Shown here piece after piece: positions 17,084-23,152 of a DNA stretch of 27,176 nucleotides. Every line of letters begins with the position of its first letter. The stretch's first letter is position 1. The notes beneath the pieces are model-generated. The model ran no database searches. It saw only the letters and a program-made list of their open reading frames with translations, and had not been told where the DNA came from. The position numbers and the translations under genes were made by a program. The stretch lies in NCBI GenBank assembly GCA_964371505.1, contig CAYJNG010000015.1:1-27176 (forward strand), read 5' to 3'. This stretch comes from CAYJAD01 sp964371505 (GTDB lineage Bacteria; Desulfobacterota; Desulfovibrionia; Desulfovibrionales; Desulfovibrionaceae).

Positions 17084-18181
17084 TTACACATTAAAGAGGA
17101 AATGCATAACATCTCCATCTTTTACCACGTATTCTTTACCTTCTGTGCGTAATACGCCAGCAGTGCGGCAAGCGGACTCTGTTTTGTGTTTTACAAAATC
17201 GTCATAGGCAATAACTTCAGCGCGAATGAAGCCACGTTCAAAGTCGGTGTGAATAACAGATGCAGCTTGCGGTGCTTTCCAGCCATTTTTAAAAGTCCAT
17301 GCACGCACTTCTTTTTCGCCCACTGTAAAGTAGGAGCATAAATCAAGTGTGGCGTAACCAGTGCGGATAATTGTTTCAAGGCCACTGGCTTCAATGCCAA
17401 AGGAAGCCAGCATATCTGCTTGTTCTTCATCGGGAAGGCCTTGTAATTCTTCTTCTATTTTAGCACAAATAAGGGCAAAACCGGCGCCTCGCTCCGCAGC
17501 AAGAGCACGCACGCTTTCTACATATTCATTGCCATCTACCGCATGTTCTTCGTCTACGTTAGCGCAATAAATAATTTTTTTAGCTGTAATGAGGCCCATT
17601 TCACGCCACTGCGTGGCAAAAACTTCGTTATCTGGCTGAGCAAAAGTAATAGCAGGGTTACCCTCATTAAGATGTGCCAAAAGGCTAGCCACTTGATCGG
17701 CCGCGGTTTGGGAAGCCTTGTCACCACGAATTCTGCGCAAGCGCTCTACACGTTTTTCTGCTGATTGAATGTCAGAGAGTAAAAGCTCTGTTTCAATGGT
17801 ATCAATATCGCGCAGCGGGTTAACGGTACCATCCACATGTGTAATATTTTCATCTTCAAAGCAGCGTACTACATGCACAATGGCGGCGCATTCACGAATA
17901 TTTGCAAGAAATTGATTGCCAAGGCCTTCGCCTTTGCTGGCTCCGCGCACAAGGCCCGCAATGTCGATAAAGTCCACGTTGGCGTGGAGCGTTTTTTGCG
18001 GGTTTGCTAATTCAGTTAATACATTCAAACGTTTATCTGGTACGGCCACTGTGGCTTTGTTAGGTTCAATGGTACAAAAGGGGTAATTTGCCGCTTGGGC
18101 GTTTTGGGCTTTTGTGAGGGCATTAAACAGTGTGGACTTACCCACGTTGGGCAAGCCAACAATTCCTATGCTCAAAGACAT
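17084..18181 (-). CDS. ychF: Redox-regulated ATPase YchF (Obg-related, OLA1 family)
   Basis: YchF is a universally conserved P-loop protein that binds ATP in preference to GTP and associates with ribosomes. The 365-aa length is normal for the family. G1 is GLPNVGKS (9-16), and DIAGLVRGASKGEGLGNQFL marks the switch region. Where GTPases have NKxD the sequence has NVDE, the family's hallmark. The C-terminal TGS domain contains SYFTVGEKEVRAWTF and ends in GDVMHFLFNV. GGAG lies about 10 nt before the ATG. It lies downstream of xdhC on the same strand across a 119-nt spacer, so it probably has its own promoter. Confidence 0.96.
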   Translation of the reverse strand: MSLSIGIVGLPNVGKSTLFNALTKAQNAQAANYPFCTIEPNKATVAVPDKRLNVLTELANPQKTLHANVDFIDIAGLVRGASKGEGLGNQFLANIRECAAIVHVVRCFEDENITHVDGTVNPLRDIDTIETELLLSDIQSAEKRVERLRRIRGDKASQTAADQVASLLAHLNEGNPAITFAQPDNEVFATQWREMGLITAKKIIYCANVDEEHAVDGNEYVESVRALAAERGAGFALICAKIEEELQGLPDEEQADMLASFGIEASGLETIIRTGYATLDLCSYFTVGEKEVRAWTFKNGWKAPQAASVIHTDFERGFIRAEVIAYDDFVKHKTESACRTAGVLRTEGKEYVVKDGDVMHFLFNV

Positions 18182-18300
18182 ATAGAGACTCCAAAAAGTA
18201 TATTTTAAATAGTGTTTTTAGCTTGTAAACGCCAAAGAGCTTTTTGGCAAGTAAACTCTTGCAAACTTTATCTTTCCATTTGTTATGATTGAGAAAATAT
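18182..18300 (-). promoter_or_regulatory. Spacer between xdhC and ychF with a hairpin
   Basis: This spacer holds the inverted repeat GCCAAA (18231-18236)/TTTGGC (18243-18248) with a short loop. On the minus strand it is followed by GTTTAC, not a clean T-tract, so it is at best a weak terminator of the upstream operon. The ychF promoter should also lie here, but I could not define it. Confidence 0.3.
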
Positions 18301-19341
18301 TTATACCTTTCTGCGATGTTCAATGCACTGGGCTACAATGCTTACGGCAATTTCCTCTGGTGTTTGGGCACTAATATCTATACCAATGGGGCAATGCACT
18401 GTGGCTAAAAGCTCTTTGCTTATATTTTGTGCTTCAAGTGTTGTATATACTTCTTGTTTTTTGCGCCTGCTGCCAATCATGCCAATATAGGAGGCTTTTG
18501 TTTGCAAAGCTTGAGCAAGTACGGTGCTATCGTGCACATGTCCGCGGGTAACAATAATTATGCAGGTGTTTTTGGTGGGTTGGCATTGGCTAAAGCATTC
18601 TATAAAGTCAGGTACAGTGTGTGTGGCTTTGGCTGTGGGGAAGCGTTCTTGTTGTGAAAATTCTTCTCTATCGTCAAGAACGGTCACTTCAAAACCGACC
18701 ATGGTGGCCATATGTGCTGTGGGACGAGATATATGTCCGCCACCTAGAATAATCATTTGCCACGGGCTGATGTATTTTTCTACAATCACATGGCTATTGG
18801 GGGTCTCTTGCGCAAGTAATACGCTTTCTTCCCCCTTGGGGAGTTTTTCTAAAAGGGCGGTTTTGCTTAGCGCGCTTAGTGGAGCATCCTGCCAAGGGCC
18901 TTCAATCCAAGCATTATCAACGCATAATGATTTATATTGTACGCCTTGTTCATTTTTATGATGTAATACATAAGCTTCGCCATGGTCTAAAGCTTGTACG
19001 AGGGTTTCGTAAAAGGCTAAATCTTGCTCATTGCATAATGGAGTAAGCAAAATATCTAAATTTCCACCGCAAATCATTTCGCTTTGTGCTGCCATATGCC
19101 CTGTGAGGGTAAAATGCATGAGGCGTGCTTTTTTTTCTTGTAAAATTTCTTCACACGCTGCAATGCATTGCCCTTCTGCTAAGCCACCACCAATGGTGCC
19201 TGCCAGAAGGCCTTTTTTTCCCACTAACATTTTAGAGCCGGCGCCGCGTGGCGTGGAGCCTTGATGCTGTACTACGCTTACTAAAACGATTTCTTGGTTT
19301 TGGCGTAAGAGCTTACAAAGTTCTTTGAGTATGTCTTTCAT
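18301..19341 (-). CDS. xdhC: XdhC/CoxI-family molybdenum-enzyme maturation protein
   Basis: XdhC proteins bind molybdenum cofactor and help its sulfuration and insertion into xanthine dehydrogenase-type hydroxylases. The 346-aa protein has the N-terminal CoxI domain (GSTPRGAGSKMLV at 28-40, GTIGGGLAEG at 48-57, MICGG at 89-93). A C-terminal Rossmann-like XdhC domain follows (ILGGGHISRPTAHMA from 198, VLDDREEF, VTRGHVHD, IGMIGSRRK). AAGGAT lies just upstream of the ATG, and the start overlaps the end of the ligase gene by 29 nt, so translation is probably coupled. It is the last gene of the operon. The Mop-type hydroxylase encoded at the right edge of the window is the obvious client. Confidence 0.9.
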   Translation of the reverse strand: MKDILKELCKLLRQNQEIVLVSVVQHQGSTPRGAGSKMLVGKKGLLAGTIGGGLAEGQCIAACEEILQEKKARLMHFTLTGHMAAQSEMICGGNLDILLTPLCNEQDLAFYETLVQALDHGEAYVLHHKNEQGVQYKSLCVDNAWIEGPWQDAPLSALSKTALLEKLPKGEESVLLAQETPNSHVIVEKYISPWQMIILGGGHISRPTAHMATMVGFEVTVLDDREEFSQQERFPTAKATHTVPDFIECFSQCQPTKNTCIIIVTRGHVHDSTVLAQALQTKASYIGMIGSRRKKQEVYTTLEAQNISKELLATVHCPIGIDISAQTPEEIAVSIVAQCIEHRRKV

Positions 19342-20428
19342 GTAAATATCCTTTAGTGCATTGTTCTATGGTGGTGGTATTTCCGTTTTTTACCATGCGC
19401 CCTCGTAAAGGTGAAAGGCGCTGCAAGGGACTGCCACAGGGGCAAGGGCCGGCAAGAAGAGCGGCTATATCACCTGTGCGATAACGTATGAGGGGCATGG
19501 CTGTACGGTTTAAAGTGGTAATAACCACTTCTCCTTCTTCTCCAAGGGGTAAGGGCCGTGTGCCGTGCATTTCAATAATTTCTACAAAAATATCTAATTC
19601 TCTTATATGATAGCCATTTTTTGCTGGGCATTGTACGCCAATGCTATAACCGGCCTCGGTAATGCCATAATGGTCAAGGGTGTGTAGGCCAAGTTTTTTC
19701 CACCGTGCATGGAGATTATGTTGCACGCTTTCGCCGCTGCTTAAAAGGCTGTGAAGCGCGCGAGGATTTTTTTGTAAAGCGGGTCTATGGGCTGGATTTT
19801 CTAGTAAATTTGTTAATACTTCCAATTGGCTGGGAGCGCCTACCACGGTATGCGGGTTGTATTGCAACAGTTCTTCCAAAAGGCTTTGTTCTGTAACAGC
19901 GGGATTACCATCAAAAACTGTAATGGCATTTTGGGCTAGGGCGGCACGTAAAAGTGCACTTACGCCTTGAGGTAAATGAGCGCCGGGCCAAAGAGCTAAC
20001 ACCCTTTCATAGGGGCTCACCAACTGGCTCATGCCTATGGCAAAAAAGTCCTTGGTGGCGTTTAAGTCTTCTTCACTGAAGGCTATGCGCTTGGCATGGC
20101 CTGTGGTGCCGGACGTTTGTAAGCTGACCATACGCTCAATGTCGCCAAGGGAAATGCAAATGAATTGTTCCCATGTTTGTAAATCCTGCGCATGAGTGAA
20201 AGGCAGTTGTGCAAGGTTTTCTTTAAGTAAAGTGTGTGGGGTGAACCCTTTTAAAAGCTTGGCATAAAAGCGACTATTGCTTTGCGCGTAGTGTAGGGTG
20301 TGGCAAAAGCGTTGCCATTGTTCATGGGCTAAGGCCTTTGTAAAGTCGGGGGCGCTTAAAGGTGTGGGCAACTTTTTTTGCAACCAAGCATCCATAACAC
20401 AAGGCATAAGGGGGGGCTTTATGGACAT
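19313..20428 (-). CDS. Small AMP-forming adenylating enzyme, phenylacetate-CoA ligase / F390 synthetase-like
   Basis: The 371-aa protein belongs to the ANL superfamily branch of PaaK and coenzyme F390 synthetase, which activate a carboxylate (or a cofactor) with ATP. It has the P-loop SLQTSGTTGHAKR (102-114), YGITEAGYSIG, PLIRYRTGD (312-320) and a nearby CPCG (329-332) as in PaaK. It is short: PaaK is about 430 aa, and most of the C-terminal lid domain is missing. I start at the ATG at 20428 because GAGGT precedes it by 8 nt; an in-frame upstream ATG at 20452 would overlap the radical SAM gene. The start lies 1 nt after the radical SAM stop. I recall public models for an AMP-dependent CoA ligase of the DVU_1553 type at this position (unchecked). 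The substrate is unknown. Confidence 0.85.
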   Translation of the reverse strand: MSIKPPLMPCVMDAWLQKKLPTPLSAPDFTKALAHEQWQRFCHTLHYAQSNSRFYAKLLKGFTPHTLLKENLAQLPFTHAQDLQTWEQFICISLGDIERMVSLQTSGTTGHAKRIAFSEEDLNATKDFFAIGMSQLVSPYERVLALWPGAHLPQGVSALLRAALAQNAITVFDGNPAVTEQSLLEELLQYNPHTVVGAPSQLEVLTNLLENPAHRPALQKNPRALHSLLSSGESVQHNLHARWKKLGLHTLDHYGITEAGYSIGVQCPAKNGYHIRELDIFVEIIEMHGTRPLPLGEEGEVVITTLNRTAMPLIRYRTGDIAALLAGPCPCGSPLQRLSPLRGRMVKNGNTTTIEQCTKGYLHERHTQRTL

Positions 20429-20429
20429 A

Positions 20430-21842
20430 CTATTTACCTCGATGCAGGGCAAAGCCTAGGCTAGATGTCATATTATAAGAGCAAAAAGGAATTATTTTAC
20501 TGCCTTGTACTGCAAGATGAATATGGCATCTTCTTAACCTTGCAAGGTCCAAAGAGTACGCATCTTGGAAAAGCATACCGGATACAGTAAATCGGTTTTT
20601 GAGTGTATTTTTTTGTAAAAAGTTATCTAAATCATCCTTACTTTCGGAGTGTGCGCATGTTTGAGTTTGTACATCTGCCCCCCAATGGTGGGCCACAAAC
20701 TCTCGGGCTTGAACAGCAGGGGAGATATTTGTTGGTAATTTTTGTATGGTATTACTCGTGCTTGCACAACAAGTATTTTGTTCATGAACAGGTTGTAAGG
20801 TTGTAGTATCTGCACAGTGTTCATGCCTTTGATACACAGCGCTAAAGGAGCAAAGGGGATGCTCTGAATTTGGCGGATGAAAATGTGTAGCTTTAAGCAT
20901 GCCTTGGCTTTGCGTTTCCAAAGCGTGTAAGACTTCTGGAATGGTAAGGCGCGGTGCAGCTGTATGCTCCCAAGGGTAACGCCCAAAGGAAGCCACAGGT
21001 TGTACATGTATACCGCGCACAGCAGGGCCACTGGTAAGGGCTTTCATTAAAATAGTACCAAGGTGCGTGTCATTAACATTTCGCACAAGAGTCACCACGA
21101 GCAGTACAGGGAGCTCTGCCTCTATGCAATGTTGTAAAGCTTTTTCTTTTATGGCTGTGTAAGCGCCGCCGCGTAGCTTGGTATACGCTGCATCTTCCAT
21201 GCTATCCCACTGTAAATACACAAGATTAAGTCCTGCTTTTTTCAGCTTTGCAGCATAGGAAGGGTCTTGCCCGAGCCGTAGGCCATTGGTGTTTAGCTGC
21301 ACAAAGGGAAAACCTTCGTCATGAGTGAGGGTAATAATGCTTTCAAGATCGTCACGCATGGTGGGCTCACCGCCGGAGAGCTGTATATTTACAGGGCCAG
21401 CCTTTTGCATAAGTTCTTGTAATCGTGATTTTATTTCACATAAACTTACATCTTGTTCTGTAGTGGACATGGTGGCAGATGCGTAACAAATGGGGCATTG
21501 CATATTGCAACGTTGTGTAATTTCAAAAAGCACACAGCAGCTTTGGCGTATATGGTCAGAACAAATACCGCAATCGTGCGGGCAGCCTTTACTTGTGCTT
21601 GTATAGGCAGTGGCGGCAGAAGGTAAAGTATTGCATGAGATGGTGCGTGTAAAAGATTCTGCGGAGCACCATTGTTCAAAGGTGGGTGTGTTGGGGGCGT
21701 GCAACCATGCAGGTATAGAAAAGTCTCCGTGCTCCGGACAACTTTTTTCAAAAAAAACACCGTCTTTTCTTTGAGCGTAATACGCTTTAAGGCTACGAAA
21801 GCAAATGGGGCATAAGCTTTGCGTTTTTTGCAAAATTTTCAT
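20430..21842 (-). CDS. Radical SAM enzyme of the MJ0619/tetraether-synthase class (TrsS-like)
   Basis: The 470-aa protein has the radical SAM cluster C112-x3-C116-x2-C119 (CNMQCPIC) and GGEP (157-160). It also has the extra cysteine sets of the MJ0619/Tes class: CPIC at 11-14 with C35-P-E-H-G, and C87-x3-C91-x2-C94 (GCPHDCGIC) followed by H97 and C102-C103. The C-terminus has CHIHLAV (439-445) and IPFCSYN (451-457), also typical. Several Fe-S clusters are expected. Characterised relatives couple or methylate unactivated carbons (tetraether lipid synthase, methanopterin methylation). I recall a family called TrsS in this context, some members of which are selenoproteins; this copy has no in-frame TGA and uses Cys throughout. 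A Cys/His-rich, low-conservation-looking insert spans about 325-400. AGGA precedes the ATG, 8 nt after the previous stop. The substrate is unknown. Confidence 0.85.
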   Translation of the reverse strand: MKILQKTQSLCPICFRSLKAYYAQRKDGVFFEKSCPEHGDFSIPAWLHAPNTPTFEQWCSAESFTRTISCNTLPSAATAYTSTSKGCPHDCGICSDHIRQSCCVLFEITQRCNMQCPICYASATMSTTEQDVSLCEIKSRLQELMQKAGPVNIQLSGGEPTMRDDLESIITLTHDEGFPFVQLNTNGLRLGQDPSYAAKLKKAGLNLVYLQWDSMEDAAYTKLRGGAYTAIKEKALQHCIEAELPVLLVVTLVRNVNDTHLGTILMKALTSGPAVRGIHVQPVASFGRYPWEHTAAPRLTIPEVLHALETQSQGMLKATHFHPPNSEHPLCSFSAVYQRHEHCADTTTLQPVHEQNTCCASTSNTIQKLPTNISPAVQAREFVAHHWGADVQTQTCAHSESKDDLDNFLQKNTLKNRFTVSGMLFQDAYSLDLARLRRCHIHLAVQGSKIIPFCSYNMTSSLGFALHRGK

Positions 21843-21850
21843 TTATAGTC

Positions 21851-22324
21851 CTAAGGCCTAAGCTCCAAAGAAAGTTCATAACTTTCTGCAATGGTACAAA
21901 TTTCTTCCCAACAATCAGCTAATAATATACCACAAGAGCTATGTCCACCCCCAAGTTTGTGGGTATTTTCTTGTTTACTTGCATTAAATTTTGCCAAGAG
22001 CTCATGGCACATACCCTTACTTTGTGTATGCGAGTAAAACCATTCTTGATATTCTTGCACCATGGCAAAAATTGCGGGGTGCGCATTTTCTGAATCTCGT
22101 CCGCGCCCTGCCAATAAACTTAAAATACACGCACCGCTGCTCAGCAGGGCGCAGGGGCCTTCTTGTCCGCCCATGCCCACACACAAACCTTGCATGGCTC
22201 GTATAAGCTGGACTTGTTCTTGGCAATCTTCTCCTGCACTTTGTAAAAAAATTTGCATAAGAAGTTGACTGCAACAGTAGCCTTTATGAATATTGGGTAG
22301 AATTTCTAGAAGGAGTGGATGCAT
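21851..22324 (-). CDS. C-GCAxxG-C-C family cysteine-rich protein
   Basis: The 157-aa protein matches the C_GCAxxG_C_C redox-type family: GYCCSQ at 15-20, GLC near 46-48, GPCALLSSGAC at 56-66, and later cysteines at 106, 131, 138 and 143. Such proteins are thought to bind metal or act in redox chemistry; none in this subfamily has a known role to my knowledge. I start at the ATG at 22324. A longer frame reaching 22444 exists, but its first 40 residues lie wholly inside the methyltransferase gene and lack family features. Even so, the start overlaps the methyltransferase end by 41 nt. The order matches a DVU_1555-type family as I recall it (unchecked). Confidence 0.8.
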   Translation of the reverse strand: MHPLLLEILPNIHKGYCCSQLLMQIFLQSAGEDCQEQVQLIRAMQGLCVGMGGQEGPCALLSSGACILSLLAGRGRDSENAHPAIFAMVQEYQEWFYSHTQSKGMCHELLAKFNASKQENTHKLGGGHSSCGILLADCWEEICTIAESYELSLELRP

Positions 22325-22922
22325 GTATATTCTCGTATGAACAAGGTTTTTTTTGGGCAATCCATAAAGCGTAGCCCAATTGGGGTAAGTAAAAAAGAGG
22401 GCATGTACTCTCTGCTTTGCCATGCCAAAGCATTTGCGCCGCATATGCTTTTATATGTTGCGAGCAATCTTCACTGTGCACAAGTTGCCAGCCGCTGTTT
22501 TCTAAGTTTGTACACAAAGTGGTTGGGTGCAGTGTCTGCTCCTTTTCCTCCTGTGTGCATGGCGTTCTTTTTGTATACACATCATGCAGTATTAAATAAG
22601 CATTATCTTGGCAGACGCGCGCCCATTCTTTGAGGGCTTTTACTTTATGCGGCATGAGCGAAAGAACACATTCCGCTAAAATGCCATCGACACTTTGGGA
22701 GCGCAAAGGAAGGGCCATAGCATGAGCTTGTATATCTTTGCTTGTAATATCTTTATGTATATCAATACCGTATGTGTTTAATCCTTTATGGCGTAAGTAG
22801 GATCTTGTTTGCCCATTGCCGCAGCCCACATCTATAAGTACAGCTTGAGCTTTAAAAGAGCAAAACTGCAAAGCGTGTTTTGTAAGAGCTATACCACCGG
22901 GGCGTAAATCGTGAAAGGCCAT
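22284..22922 (-). CDS. Class I SAM-dependent methyltransferase (TrsM-like)
   Basis: The 212-aa protein is a Rossmann-fold methyltransferase. Motif I is VLIDVGCGNGQT (28-39). Then come GIDIH with the acidic ribose-binding Asp, ALPLRSQSVDGILAECVLSLM (motifs II-IV) and LILHDVY (motif VI). The N-terminal HDLRPGGIALTKHAL segment precedes the fold and seems specific to the group. The C-terminal tail after about 170 is Cys/Tyr/Ser rich and overlaps the next gene. The ATG shares its A with the TAA of the upstream small redox protein gene (TAATG), so translation is coupled. The acceptor is unknown; pairing with a radical SAM enzyme suggests joint work on one small molecule or cofactor. Confidence 0.85.
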   Translation of the reverse strand: MAFHDLRPGGIALTKHALQFCSFKAQAVLIDVGCGNGQTRSYLRHKGLNTYGIDIHKDITSKDIQAHAMALPLRSQSVDGILAECVLSLMPHKVKALKEWARVCQDNAYLILHDVYTKRTPCTQEEKEQTLHPTTLCTNLENSGWQLVHSEDCSQHIKAYAAQMLWHGKAESTCPLFYLPQLGYALWIAQKKPCSYENIHASTPSRNSTQYS

Positions 22923-23140
22923 TATTTATCTTCCAAAAGCCTTTCAACTTCAAGCATTTTTCCTTCAGCCAAAGATTTTGGCGCAAGGGTAAGGCCACAC
23001 TGTGGGCAGGCGGGTAATGATACTTCAAAGGCATTTTCTAAATACAAAACTTGCATTTTTTGCTGCTCTAAAGGGCAGCAACACCGCGCGCACAGCCATG
23101 TACCGGTATCTGGGGTATAGCTTGGGAGGAGCGAACTCAT
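22922..23140 (-). CDS. Small two-CxxC redox/zinc-ribbon-like protein
   Basis: The 72-aa protein has C17-x2-C20 (with C21 and C22) and C45-x2-C48 (CPQCG) on two knuckles about 25 residues apart, the layout of a rubredoxin-like or zinc-ribbon fold. A charged helix (MLEVERLLEDK) ends it. AAGGAA lies 6-11 nt before the ATG, and the gene is 12 nt behind the dicluster gene. It may be an electron carrier or a metal-holding accessory protein. It fits the DVU_1557 redox-protein slot as I recall it. Confidence 0.8.
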   Translation of the reverse strand: MSSLLPSYTPDTGTWLCARCCCPLEQQKMQVLYLENAFEVSLPACPQCGLTLAPKSLAEGKMLEVERLLEDK

Positions 23141-23152
23141 ATATATTTCCTT

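Noticed and set aside
20627..21031. 134-aa minus-strand ORF inside the radical SAM gene
   Set aside because: It lies in a different frame within a well-supported gene that keeps its class motifs on both sides; no ribosome-binding site and no recognisable family.
22325..22444. Longer N-terminus for the C-GCAxxG-C-C protein starting at 22444
   Set aside because: The extra 40 residues lie wholly within the methyltransferase gene and show no family features; the ATG at 22324 places GYCCSQ at the usual distance from the start.
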